A DNA stretch of 64,000 bases from Hymenobacter montanus (GCF_014699115.1 NZ_JACXAD010000002.1:62001-126000), one strand, 5' to 3'; shown: positions 1 to 7,907, counted from the stretch's first letter. Notes: generated from the sequence alone by a model not told the origin. Numbers and translations are program-made.

Positions 1-190
1 CTAATAGCTGGCCAGTTGTTTCTTCCTCCATTGCCAGCGTGAAACTATCGGCGGTTCCGGCAGTAGGAAACGGTTCCATCGCCTCATCCGGGCTGATACG
101 GAAACAGGCGGGATGAGCCAATAGGCCCTGTAAAAAGAAATCCTGATAGCGGGGCTCGTCACTAACGGCATAGAGCTCTTTGATTTGCAT
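1..190 (-). CDS. GNAT-family N-acetyltransferase, N-terminal part (cut by window edge)
   Basis: Only the first 63 residues are present, read from the ATG at 190 to the left edge with no stop. The protein starts MQIKELYAVSDEPRYQDFF and runs into an acidic turn followed by a strand (SFTLAMEEETTGQLLG). This is the usual first strand, two helices and second strand of a GNAT acyl-CoA-dependent acetyltransferase. The acetyl-CoA binding loop would lie outside the window, so the family call rests on the N-terminal pattern only and the substrate cannot be guessed. The next gene is divergent, starting at 333. Confidence 0.55.
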   Translation of the reverse strand, partial: MQIKELYAVSDEPRYQDFFLQGLLAHPACFRISPDEAMEPFPTAGTADSFTLAMEEETTGQLL

Positions 191-332
191 CGACTTCAGC
201 GGCTTTGAAAAAGGTTGAACGTAGTAGCTAGGCGTGGGTAAACGGAAAGATCAGCAAAGCAGCCAAAGAAAGTTTGAGTGGCGCCGTCATGGCAGCGCGA
301 TCTACAACCGTATATTTTATGGCAGAAAGTAA

Positions 333-1103
333 ATGGCCAATCACATGACCCAGACCAGCAGCCAGACTGATAATTATAAGGCAGAGCTGTCCGAATCGAT
401 TGAGCAACTCTATCAAATGTTTGCCAAATACCCTCTTGACCCTGCTATGGATGGTAGCCCGGTGTATCAAAAGCTGATGCTGGATCGATGGAATCAGACC
501 TTAGCCGCAAAGCCGCTCCGTGAGCTTTCAGTTGAAGACCTTACTACTTACCACTTCAAAGCTATGACAACCTGGGGTGGAGTAAATGACTTCAAACACT
601 TCCTGCCTCGCCTGTTCGAGTTGCTCTCTGAGTTACCGATGGATTTTGATGAATGGGTAACCTTAGATAAACTCAATTATGGCAATTATAAAAACTGGCC
701 TGATAATGAAAAGACGGTCATCCATCGATTTTTATTGGCCTTCTGGAAAAAGCTATTAACCGAAGAATCAGCGGACATCGATGCTGGTTTTGCAGGGTAT
801 TTCTCCGCTATAGCCAACGTCTATTCAGACTTCGGGCAACTGCTGCAGATATGGCTAGCGGCTGATAAGCAATGCTCCAGTTATCGTTTAGCCGCTTTTG
901 TTAGTGGGGCACAAAAAAAAGTGCTGGAAAAGCAGGTGCTCCCGGGATACGAGGATATGCCCCAGCAAGGTAAGCTATTCCGGGAGTGGCTGAGGAGCCC
1001 GGCCGTATTGAATAAGTTAAAGCAGACCGTACCATCCGCCGCAGCCCCCTACATAGATTGGGAGCTGATTCCGGTTATACGGCAACTGGAACAGGGCCTA
1101 TAA
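333..1103 (+). CDS. hypothetical protein, 256 aa
   Basis: I do not recognise this protein. It is soluble-looking, with no signal peptide or membrane segment, and mostly helical. It is rich in aromatic residues (YHFKAMTTWGGVNDFKHFLP near residues 80-100; WPDNEKTVIHRFLLAFWKKL near 130-150), which suggests a helical bundle. The start could be the ATG at 333 or the in-frame ATG at 345; neither has a strong ribosome site. Base composition is visibly lower in GC than the flanking fabG gene, so it may be a recent arrival. It is divergent from the cut acetyltransferase gene and convergent with fabG. Confidence 0.6.
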   Translation: MANHMTQTSSQTDNYKAELSESIEQLYQMFAKYPLDPAMDGSPVYQKLMLDRWNQTLAAKPLRELSVEDLTTYHFKAMTTWGGVNDFKHFLPRLFELLSELPMDFDEWVTLDKLNYGNYKNWPDNEKTVIHRFLLAFWKKLLTEESADIDAGFAGYFSAIANVYSDFGQLLQIWLAADKQCSSYRLAAFVSGAQKKVLEKQVLPGYEDMPQQGKLFREWLRSPAVLNKLKQTVPSAAAPYIDWELIPVIRQLEQGL

Positions 1104-1129
1104 ATTGGCACGGTCTGCCTTTTAACTCG

Positions 1130-1879
1130 CTACGTCAGCATGCCGCCATCCACCTGCAGCACCTGGCCGGTAATGTAGGCCGAGTCATCCGAGGCCAGAA
1201 ACGCCGTGGCCCGGGCCACGTCCTCGGGCCGGCCGCCGCGCTTGAGCGGAATGGCCTTGCGCCACTCGTCCACCTGCTTGGGGTCGAGCGCATCGGTCAT
1301 TTCGGTTTCGATGAAGCCCGGCGCAATGGCGTTGCAGCGGATGTTGCGCGAGCCCAGCTCCAGGGCCACCGATTTGGTGAAGCCAATGATGCCGGCCTTG
1401 CTGGCGGCGTAGTTGGCCTGCCCGGCGTTGCCCTTAAGGCCTACTACACTGGTCATGTTGATGATGGAGCCGGCTTTGGCGCGCATCATGGGCTTGGTAG
1501 CTGCCTTCGTGAGGTTAAATACCGACTTAAGGTTGACGGTCAGCACCTGGTCCCATTGAGACTCGGACATGCGCATAAGTAGGCCGTCCTGGGTGATACC
1601 GGCGTTGTTGACCAGGATGTCGAGCTGGCCGAAGTCGGCTAGTACGTCCTCAATCAGCTTTTCGGCCTGGGCGTAGTCGGAGGCGTCGGAGCGGTAGCCT
1701 TTGGCCTTGGCGCCGTGGGCCGCCAGCTCGGTTTCCAGGGCTTGGCCTTTTTCGACGGACGAGAGGTAGGTGAAGGCGACTTGGGCGCCTAATTGGGCAA
1801 AATGCGCCGCGATGGCGCGGCCAATTCCTTTGGAAGCACCCGTTATGAGGGCCACTTTTCCGGTCAGTGTTTGGGTCAT
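1130..1879 (-). CDS. fabG: 3-oxoacyl-[acyl-carrier-protein] reductase FabG
   Basis: A 249-residue short-chain dehydrogenase that reduces 3-oxoacyl-ACP with NADPH in fatty-acid elongation. The N-terminal cofactor loop is TGASKGIGRAIA (about residues 13-24). NNAG sits near 90, and the catalytic Ser (NMTSVVGLKGN, about 140), Tyr and Lys (YAASKAG, about 155-161) are all present. The C-terminus GGMLT is typical of FabG. The reading frame stays open far upstream, but the start is set at the ATG at 1879 because MTQTLTGKVALITG is the normal N-terminus. A possible -7 box lies only five bases before the ATG, implying little or no leader. The gene is divergent from the flavoprotein at 2013. Confidence 0.93.
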   Translation of the reverse strand: MTQTLTGKVALITGASKGIGRAIAAHFAQLGAQVAFTYLSSVEKGQALETELAAHGAKAKGYRSDASDYAQAEKLIEDVLADFGQLDILVNNAGITQDGLLMRMSESQWDQVLTVNLKSVFNLTKAATKPMMRAKAGSIINMTSVVGLKGNAGQANYAASKAGIIGFTKSVALELGSRNIRCNAIAPGFIETEMTDALDPKQVDEWRKAIPLKRGGRPEDVARATAFLASDDSAYITGQVLQVDGGMLT

Positions 1880-1884
1880 GGGGG

Positions 1885-1892
1885 CGAAGGTA
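1885..1892 (-). promoter_or_regulatory. candidate -7 box for fabG (TACCTTCG), leaderless spacing
   Basis: The minus strand reads TACCTTCG, one mismatch from the Bacteroidota -7 consensus TAnnTTTG. Five bases separate it from the fabG ATG. The same distance separates the rnpB -7 box from the predicted RNA 5' end in this window, so the transcript may start at or next to the start codon. No clear -33 TTG is seen. Confidence 0.35.
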
Positions 1893-1996
1893 AGAAGTGT
1901 CCCGCAGCCTTTGCCGCGGGTTTGGCCCGCCCGCCTGCTTCCCGACCACGCCCAGCCCGGCTGCGCCTCAGCGGCCCGCCACCGCGGACGTCGTCC

Positions 1997-2004
1997 TACC
2001 TTCG
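1997..2004 (+). promoter_or_regulatory. candidate -7 box for the divergent flavoprotein gene (TACCTTCG)
   Basis: The same octamer as on the opposite strand upstream of fabG occurs here eight bases before the ATG at 2013. If used, the leader would be at most a few bases long. No convincing -33 element is visible. Confidence 0.3.
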
Positions 2005-2012
2005 TGCCCGAC

Positions 2013-3254
2013 ATGCTGCACCACGACATCTGCATTCTGGGCGCGGGTCCCGGCGGGGCCACCGCCGCCCTGCACCTGGCCCACGCCGGCCACCGCTGCC
2101 TGCTGCTCGACCGCGCCACGTTTCCGCGCGACAAAATCTGCGGTGACGCCCTCAGTGGTAAGGTGTTGAGCGAGTTGCGGCGCATCAGTGAGGAGCTGCC
2201 CGGCCGGTTGGCCGCCGCGCCCACCCAGGTGCCGAGCTGGGGGATTGATTTCTTCGCGCCCAACGGCCGCCGCCTCGCTATTCCCTTCAAGCCCAAGTTC
2301 AACAAAGCCACCGACCGGGCCGCCGGCCACGTGGCCAAGCGCCTCGATTTCGACAATTTCCTGGTGGAAGAAGTGCGCCGGCACCCGGAAATTGACTTTC
2401 GCGAACACGTGGACGTGGCCCGCACCGAACGCACCCCCGACGGCTGGCAGCTATTCGACAAAGCCGGCCAGGAGCTGGCCACCTGCCGCCTGCTGCTGGT
2501 GGCCAACGGGGCCCAGTCAGACTTTGCCCGCAAAGTGGCCGGCCATGCCCTCGAGCCCGACCACCACTGCGCCGGCCTGCGCACTTACTACGACAACGTG
2601 GCGGGCCTCAGCCCCGATAATTTTATCGAACTGCACTTCATCAAAGACTTTCTGCCCGGCTACCTCTGGGTGTTCCCCCTGCCCAATGGCCAGGCCAACG
2701 TCGGTGTAGGGATGCTCTCGAAAACGGTGGCCGCCAAAAAAATCAACCTCCGCCAGCGCCTCGACGAGATTCTGGCCACCCACCCCACGCTGGCGCCCCG
2801 CTTTGCCCAGGCCCGGCGCCTGGGGCCGGTGCGCGGGTTCGGCCTGCCGCTAGGCTCGAAGCGCCGGCCCCTGTCGGGGGCCAACTACCTGCTGCTCGGC
2901 GATGCCGGCTCCCTTATCGACCCGTTCAGCGGCGAGGGAATCTCGCACGCCATGGTCAGCGGGCGCCACGCCGCCCACTGGGCCGCGCAAGCTGTAACCA
3001 CCGCCGATTGCAGCCCGGCATTCCTGAAAAATTACGACCAGGCCGTCTACAATCGGCTCGGTCAGGAGTTGCGTCTCAGCCGCGTGATGCAGCGGCTGCT
3101 CAACTTCCCCAGCCTGTTCAACATCGTGGCCAACCGCGCCGCCAACAACCCCACACTAGCCGAAACCCTGTCGGCCATGTTCATGGACCTGGACTTGCGC
3201 GAACGGCTCCGGCAGCCCAGGTTTTATTTCCGGCTGCTGTTCGGTGGAAAATAG
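2013..3254 (+). CDS. geranylgeranyl-reductase-family FAD-dependent oxidoreductase
   Basis: A 413-residue flavoprotein of the GGR/PHBH fold, whose members saturate prenyl chains or hydroxylate aromatic and lipid substrates. An FAD-binding Rossmann motif opens the protein (CILGAGPGGATAALHLA, residues 6-22). It is followed by the GGR-type segment FPRDKICGDALSGKVL (about 40-55) and the second FAD motif GDAGSLIDPFSGEGI (about 296-310). The open frame extends back to 1770, but that part overlaps fabG antisense, so the ATG at 2013 is preferred. Bacteroidota carry such enzymes for menaquinone or lipid side-chain metabolism; the exact substrate is not shown here. Confidence 0.8.
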   Translation: MLHHDICILGAGPGGATAALHLAHAGHRCLLLDRATFPRDKICGDALSGKVLSELRRISEELPGRLAAAPTQVPSWGIDFFAPNGRRLAIPFKPKFNKATDRAAGHVAKRLDFDNFLVEEVRRHPEIDFREHVDVARTERTPDGWQLFDKAGQELATCRLLLVANGAQSDFARKVAGHALEPDHHCAGLRTYYDNVAGLSPDNFIELHFIKDFLPGYLWVFPLPNGQANVGVGMLSKTVAAKKINLRQRLDEILATHPTLAPRFAQARRLGPVRGFGLPLGSKRRPLSGANYLLLGDAGSLIDPFSGEGISHAMVSGRHAAHWAAQAVTTADCSPAFLKNYDQAVYNRLGQELRLSRVMQRLLNFPSLFNIVANRAANNPTLAETLSAMFMDLDLRERLRQPRFYFRLLFGGK

Positions 3255-3314
3255 CCGCGCAGGATGCTTCGCTGCGCTCGGTATGACAAGGTTTCTCAAC
3301 GAATCATAACCCAG

Positions 3315-4061
3315 ATGATACAAGTGAAAACAACCTTACCCCAGAAAAACTCAATGGAAGCCCTGATAGAATATGTATCCTCGTTTGACCCGACTTTTCC
3401 TTTAAAGATTCGGGGCGCCAACCCAGCAGAAATTAAAATGCTTGAGCAGTTAGTGGGGCGTTCTTTGCCTGCTCAATACGTTGAATATCTATCCCATATG
3501 GGACATGACAATGGAGGCCTCTTCCTATTTGAACCCGGTGAGAAAACGGATATTACCACAATTCTCGATTCCTATCAGTATATGGTTGAAGAGAACGATC
3601 CGATCGCGCCAAAAGACTGCATCCTGATTGCGGAAGATATTTTTCCCTCCCAGCAACTTGCCTTACGTGAAAATGGAGAAGCAGAACCTACCGTTTGGCG
3701 CATTGAAGGAGAATGGCAGGGAGAGCTTTATGCAGCCTCACTCGAAGGGTTGCTTTGGCGAAGAGCTTTCATGAATTATCAGTTGAAATTCCTGAAAAAT
3801 TACGGTTACTGGATAATACCTCCAATGCAGATTTGCGAAGCCGCAAAGAATTTAGCCCATGAGCTGGGATTTCAGCAACTCTGGTTCTCGGACGAGATTG
3901 TATATTGTGGTGAACGAGAAGATGCTCGGCTGACAATTGATAGATATAGTGGCGGATGCCACGCTTATCTATCTACTCAAAATAAATCAGAATTTGAAAA
4001 TTTAGGCACTAGGTTGGTTAATCAATTGAAGGCAAAATACGTCGGAAGCCGCAGTATTTGA
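3315..4061 (+). CDS. SMI1/KNR4 (SUKH) family protein
   Basis: A protein of about 248 residues with a SUKH-domain core. It has the entry helix AEIKMLEQLVGRSLPAQYVEYL (split here as AEIKMLEQLVG and RSLPAQYVEYL), then GHDNGGLFLFEP with the acidic and aromatic turn usual for the fold. SUKH proteins often act as immunity proteins against nuclease toxins of polymorphic toxin systems. No toxin gene is adjacent, so this would be an orphan. The start is uncertain: ATG at 3315 (MIQVKT) or 3354 (MEALIEYV). GC content is clearly lower than in the flavoprotein upstream. The stop is followed within ten bases by a fragment resembling the downstream TPR gene. Confidence 0.7.
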   Translation: MIQVKTTLPQKNSMEALIEYVSSFDPTFPLKIRGANPAEIKMLEQLVGRSLPAQYVEYLSHMGHDNGGLFLFEPGEKTDITTILDSYQYMVEENDPIAPKDCILIAEDIFPSQQLALRENGEAEPTVWRIEGEWQGELYAASLEGLLWRRAFMNYQLKFLKNYGYWIIPPMQICEAAKNLAHELGFQQLWFSDEIVYCGEREDARLTIDRYSGGCHAYLSTQNKSEFENLGTRLVNQLKAKYVGSRSI

Positions 4062-4070
4062 TAACTAAAT

Positions 4071-4129
4071 ACTGCTTCAGGTAGCTTTTCGCCTTGGTCC
4101 GCTGGAGCAGGGCTGCCGGGTTTCGGGGG
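4071..4129 (-). pseudogene. partial copy of the TPR lipoprotein gene
   Basis: These 59 bases match positions 4919-4977, inside the TPR lipoprotein gene, in the same orientation with about five mismatches. The shared stretch includes CTTCAGGTAGCTTTTCGCCT. It corresponds to the repeat encoding the LLQRAKAKSYLKQYK region. No reading frame of useful length continues on either side, so this is a remnant of a duplicated or recombined TPR gene. Confidence 0.65.
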
Positions 4130-4340
4130 GTGGCTATTTGGCGAAAAATAGCCACTGAGGCAGGGAATGCAAGCTAATGCAGCGCCAACAAGCAGTCATG
4201 CGCAGCGAGCCACCAGCATGCGGGCAGTCTTTCGACTGCCGTAGCCATAGAACTCGTTGACGCCCCGACGCGGCAGTCGGGAGACTGCCCCCGTTCTAAG
4301 GTCTGGCAGTCACGGCAACGGCGTTGCCTTAAGACTGCCG
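4130..4340. repeat. cluster of palindromes, including three GGCAGTC/GACTGCC hairpins
   Basis: A gene-free stretch built of inverted repeats. A 10-bp hairpin pairs 4130-4139 with 4146-4155 (GTGGCTATTT/AAATAGCCAC). Then the pair GGCAGTC ... GACTGCC occurs three times: 4223-4229/4234-4240, 4272-4278/4283-4289 and 4305-4311/4333-4339. The last encloses a further hairpin GGCAAC/GTTGCC (4314-4319/4323-4328). No coding potential is seen. Confidence 0.7.
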
Positions 4341-4399
4341 CCAGTTGGCGCCAGTTGGATCAGAGCCTTTCGTAAGCTCGATATCCCAGTCGCCTGGCT

Positions 4400-4420
4400 C
4401 CCCTCTCCTGGGGAGAGGGG
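4400..4420. repeat. 9-bp inverted repeat of a common intergenic type
   Basis: CCCCTCTCC (4400-4408) pairs with GGAGAGGGG (4412-4420), followed by CTGGGGGTGAGG. I recognise this as a widespread dispersed intergenic palindrome in bacterial genomes, but its copy number here cannot be seen from one window. It lies 45 bases downstream of the TPR gene stop and may serve as its terminator. Confidence 0.5.
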
Positions 4421-4464
4421 CTGGGGGTGAGGTTCCCCGCCGGGCCCTGAAGCGGGCCGGTAAG

Positions 4465-5319
4465 CTAGCGGCGCCGTGCGGGTCGGGCTACCGTGCGGGT
4501 AACGGGGGGCTTGATGGGCTCCTGACCGTCGTTGCCCACATAGCGGCGCAGGCTCTTGACTGCTTCCGGGTTGAGCTTAGTGGCCTGCTCCAGGTCGCGC
4601 CGGGCTTCCGCCAGCTTGTCGAACGACGAGTAGCTGATGCCCCGGTACTCCCAGGCGTCGGCGTAGGCGGAGTCGAGCTGGATGGCCTTGGTGAAGTCGC
4701 CCACGGCCGATTTGTACTGGTACATCTGCATCTTGGCTACTCCCCGGCCGAAGAAGGATTCCCGGTCATTAGGCCGGTACTTGAGAGCGCCGGAGAAGTC
4801 AGTGGCGGCCGCCTTATATTTCTTGAGCATCAGGTGGTTTACGCCGAGGTTGTAGTAGGCGTCGGGGTTGTTACGCTGGTAGCGCAGGGCGGCCGTGTAG
4901 TCGGGCAGGGCCGCTTTATATTGCTTCAGGTAGCTTTTCGCCTTGGCCCGCTGGAGCAGGGCGGCCGGATTTCTGGGGTTGGCCTTGAGCAGGGCCTCGG
5001 CGCTGGCCAGCATGCTGCGGTAGTCGGCCGCCGTCATTTTTCGCTCTTTCTCGCGTTCGGCCGAAGCCTGAGTAGCAGTCGGCGCGGCGTTGGCGGCCAG
5101 TACGGCCCCCGGAGCAGCGGCCGGGGCCGAAGTTGGGGGTGTAGCACCGCGGCCATTCGGCACTGTCGTCGCTCCCGTCGAATCGGGCGTCCCCGTAGAC
5201 GAGGCCACGGGCAGGCTGGTCACGGAGGATTTTTCCTTCTCCGTGACGGTGGTAGCGCAGCTGGTTAGCCCAGCCCAAAGGCCGAGAGCCCCCAGCAAAG
5301 GGCGAAAAAATGATTTCAT
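4465..5319 (-). CDS. TPR-repeat lipoprotein
   Basis: A 284-residue protein with an SPII signal peptide (lipobox LTSC, Cys about 21), so it is probably anchored to a membrane on the periplasmic side. A low-complexity Ala/Pro/Thr linker follows (about 30-90), then about five tetratricopeptide units between residues 92 and 260. Clear unit signatures include NPRNPAALLQRAKAKSYLKQYK, seen as NPRNPAALLQR then AKSYLKQYKAALPDY, and DAYYNLGVNHLMLKKYKAA. TPR lipoproteins act as scaffolds in envelope complexes; the partner is unknown. The C-terminus is basic (ARPARRR). A partial copy of this gene lies at 4071-4129. Confidence 0.8.
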   Translation of the reverse strand: MKSFFRPLLGALGLWAGLTSCATTVTEKEKSSVTSLPVASSTGTPDSTGATTVPNGRGATPPTSAPAAAPGAVLAANAAPTATQASAEREKERKMTAADYRSMLASAEALLKANPRNPAALLQRAKAKSYLKQYKAALPDYTAALRYQRNNPDAYYNLGVNHLMLKKYKAAATDFSGALKYRPNDRESFFGRGVAKMQMYQYKSAVGDFTKAIQLDSAYADAWEYRGISYSSFDKLAEARRDLEQATKLNPEAVKSLRRYVGNDGQEPIKPPVTRTVARPARRR

Positions 5320-5558
5320 GAAAGCAACAAGGTAAGGTTAAGGCAACGTGCACTGTAACCGAGGCTTATACGGTCCCCGGGCAGAATTCGCTGCTACCAT
5401 GTATCGGGCCAGACTTTGTTGTAGGCTGTGAGAGCAAGTCGGCATAGCGGCGCGGCCCAGGGCGTCAATTACAGCCGCTACGTCGACCCTGCCAACAGGT
5501 AAGGGTGCTGAGCAAAAGTCATATATGACGCATAGTGACAGTAGCTTAGGATAGCTGT

Positions 5559-5876
5559 TTAAAGCTCCTTCACCTGACCAGCAAATTCGGCAACTACGGC
5601 TTTACCGAATACCCGCTTGGTCCAGCCATTCTCAAAACCATGATTATTGGCAATCAGGTAGCCTTTATTGGTATCGATTGACACTATTTTATGGGCATCA
5701 ATGTACCTGCCCTTTACCTTGCTAAAGACGACATCACCTATCTGATAAGTATCCTGTCTTCGAAAAGTGAGTAAGGAGCCTGATTTAAGAATGGGGAGCA
5801 TAGAGCTCCCAAAAACTTTCATTTTTCCTTCTCCGGCTGTTTCCAGCTCTGTCTGCAACCTTTCATATTTATTCAT
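5559..5876 (-). CDS. small S24/S26-like peptidase-fold protein
   Basis: A 105-residue protein resembling the catalytic domain of LexA/phage-repressor and signal-peptidase families. It has GSSMLPILKSGSLL (residues 23-36, with Ser25 at the nucleophile position), IGDVVFSKVKGRYIDAHKI (46-64) and a late NNHGFENGWTKRVFGK block. It lacks both an N-terminal DNA-binding domain and a membrane segment. At the general-base position it has a His-Lys pair (H62, K63), as in Ser-His signal peptidases, rather than the Val-Lys context of LexA. I recognise similar stand-alone proteins near phage-like genes, but the function is not established. GC content is lower than in neighbouring genes. Confidence 0.6.
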   Translation of the reverse strand: MNKYERLQTELETAGEGKMKVFGSSMLPILKSGSLLTFRRQDTYQIGDVVFSKVKGRYIDAHKIVSIDTNKGYLIANNHGFENGWTKRVFGKAVVAEFAGQVKEL

Positions 5877-6478
5877 GATTCAGATTCGATTTTTGATATT
5901 TAACATTCTCAGGCGAGTTGAATTTATCTTCTTCGAAGATATATGTGAAATAATTCATTCCCGGTGATGGTGGGTCTGAATCCTTCCCGATATAAGGGGA
6001 TACTTACCTGTTTGCCATTTGCTTCGTCGCTAACATGATTCTCTACCTTGGATATTAGCGCCGCAATGCCGTAATCTGGCCTCTGTAAGCAGGCTTATAC
6101 CGCTAACCAGGAGACTGATTCGTATTTCTTCCGTGTACACAGCCGGTGGGTGGTAGCGCTTTTAATTCAGCTAATTTATCAGGCGGAAGTAGCGGTACGT
6201 TCTGCTCTTTTCTGGCCAATACTTTGAATGGGCGCCTATAGATACCAATTTTGCTGCCCCGATCGTGTTCATGCGGTAAATCACCATAAACAGTACCTTT
6301 GCCCGTCTTTGGGAAAGCCCCTTTGATTCAGTAGTGGAACATTTCTAAGATTGCTCAAAAGCCGCTAAGTAGCTGGTTTTCTAAAGGTAGCTAGTCCCTG
6401 AATTTACTTCAAAAGTAGCCTTGGTTTGGCTTTTTTGTTTTTGTAAACATTTGATTTTCACAGTACAAAATACATAGT
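5877..6478. other. gene-poor gap upstream of lpdA
   Basis: About 600 bases without an intact gene. It contains a decayed minus-strand frame (6103-6327, listed separately). The last 90 bases before lpdA are AT-rich and probably hold its promoter, but no full TTTG...TAnnTTTG pair could be picked out. Confidence 0.6.
6103..6327 (-). pseudogene. open frame without start codon, probable gene remnant
   Basis: A minus-strand frame of 74 codons runs between a TGA (6328-6330) and a TAG (6103-6105) and contains no ATG or GTG. The translation looks protein-like in its N-terminal part (GAFPKTGKGTVYGDLPHEHD, then GSKIGIYRRPFKVLARKEQN) and less so near the end. This suggests the 3' part of a gene that has lost its beginning. 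It may have belonged with the S24-like gene downstream. I cannot assign a family. Confidence 0.35.
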
Positions 6479-7873
6479 ATGGCATTGCAATTTGATTTGG
6501 TCGTGATCGGTAGCGGCCCCGGCGGGTACGTGGCCGCCATTCGCGCGTCGCAGCTGGGCCTGAAAGTGGGCGTTATTGAGCGCGAGTCGCTGGGGGGCAT
6601 CTGCCTCAACTGGGGCTGCATTCCGACCAAAGCGCTGCTCAAGTCGGCGCAGGTGTTCGAGTACCTCAACCACGCGGGCGACTATGGCCTCAAGGCCGAG
6701 GGCATCGGCTACGACTTCGGGGCTGTAATCAGCCGCAGCCGCGGCGTGGCCGACGGCATGAGCAAGGGCATCAATTTCCTGTTCAAAAAGAATAAGATCG
6801 AGGTCGTGATGGGCACCGGCAAAGTGCTGGCCCCCGGCAAAGTGGAAGTCACCAAGGCCGACGGCGGCAAGGAAACGGTCGAAGCCAAGAGCATCATCCT
6901 GGCCACCGGGGCCCGCTCGCGCGAGCTGCCGACCATGCCGGTCGACAATAAGAAAATCATCGGCTACCGCAAGGCGATGGCCCTCGAGCAGCTGCCCAAG
7001 CGCCTCGTGGTGGTGGGCTCGGGCGCCATCGGCGTGGAGTTTGCCTACTTCTACCGCACTATGGGCTCGGAGGTGACGGTAGTGGAATTCCTGCCCCGCA
7101 TCGTGCCGGTGGAAGACGAGGAAGTGTCGCGCCAGATGGAAAAGTCGTTCCGCAAAATCGGCGTGAACGTGCTCACCAGCGCCGAAGTAACCGCCGTAGA
7201 CACCAGCGGCGAAGGCTGCAAAGTGACCATCAAAACCGCCAAGGGGGAGCAGCAGATCGACTGCGACGTGGTGCTCAGCGCCGTGGGCGTAACCACCAAC
7301 CTGGAGAATCTCGGCCTCGAGGAGCTGGGCATTAAAGTGGAGCGCGGCCGCGTCATCGTCGACGACTTCTACCAGACTAGCGTGCCCGGCATCTACGCCA
7401 TTGGCGACATTGTGCCCGGCCCGGCGCTGGCCCACGTCGCCTCGGCCGAAGGCATCATCTGCGTGGAGAAAATTGCCGGCCATCACCCCGAGCCCCTCAA
7501 CTACCAGAACATCCCCGGCTGCACCTACGCCTCGCCCGAAATTGCCAGCGTGGGCTACACCGAGGCCGAAGCCAAGGAAAAAGGCTACGACATCCTGGTG
7601 GGCAAGTTCCCCTTCTCGGCCTCGGGCAAAGCCAGCGCCGGCGGCGTGAAAGACGGCTTCGTAAAAGTCATCTTCGACAAGAAGTACGGCGAGTGGCTCG
7701 GCGCTCACATGATCGGCTCGAACGTGACCGAAATGATTGCCGAAGTAGTCGTCGCGCGCAAGCTGGAAACTACGGGGCACGAAATCATCAAGTCGGTGCA
7801 CCCCCACCCAACCATGTCGGAGGCCGTGATGGAAGCTGCCGCCGCCGCCTACGGTGAGGTGATTCACTTGTAA
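6479..7873 (+). CDS. lpdA: dihydrolipoyl dehydrogenase (E3)
   Basis: A 464-residue flavoprotein that reoxidises dihydrolipoamide in the pyruvate, 2-oxoglutarate and branched-chain dehydrogenase complexes and passes electrons to NAD+. The FAD motif is GSGPGGYVAAIRA (11-23), the redox disulfide is GGICLNWGCIPTK (Cys42, Cys47), and the NAD motif is VVVGSGAIGVEFA (about 178-190). The C-terminal His-Glu pair is HPHPTMSEA (about 441-449). Length matches the family. It is not clustered with E1 or E2 genes; the fused E1 gene at 24460 is a likely partner. It converges with mqo across a strong terminator. Confidence 0.95.
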   Translation: MALQFDLVVIGSGPGGYVAAIRASQLGLKVGVIERESLGGICLNWGCIPTKALLKSAQVFEYLNHAGDYGLKAEGIGYDFGAVISRSRGVADGMSKGINFLFKKNKIEVVMGTGKVLAPGKVEVTKADGGKETVEAKSIILATGARSRELPTMPVDNKKIIGYRKAMALEQLPKRLVVVGSGAIGVEFAYFYRTMGSEVTVVEFLPRIVPVEDEEVSRQMEKSFRKIGVNVLTSAEVTAVDTSGEGCKVTIKTAKGEQQIDCDVVLSAVGVTTNLENLGLEELGIKVERGRVIVDDFYQTSVPGIYAIGDIVPGPALAHVASAEGIICVEKIAGHHPEPLNYQNIPGCTYASPEIASVGYTEAEAKEKGYDILVGKFPFSASGKASAGGVKDGFVKVIFDKKYGEWLGAHMIGSNVTEMIAEVVVARKLETTGHEIIKSVHPHPTMSEAVMEAAAAAYGEVIHL

Positions 7874-7907
7874 GAATATCCAGCGCAAGAAGAATATCCA
7901 GCGCAAG
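7872..7907. repeat. two perfect 18-bp tandem units overlapping the lpdA stop
   Basis: AAGAATATCCAGCGCAAG is repeated exactly at 7872-7889 and 7890-7907. The first copy begins within the TAA stop of lpdA, so the duplication lies just outside the protein. CGCAAG follows once more. Confidence 0.85.

Noticed and set aside
1770..2012. N-terminal extension of the flavoprotein
   Set aside because: It would overlap fabG antisense and adds no domain; the FAD motif begins right after the ATG at 2013.
4062..4465. Structured RNA in the palindrome cluster
   Set aside because: The hairpins are simple repeats of the same arms without a conserved core resembling any RNA family I know.
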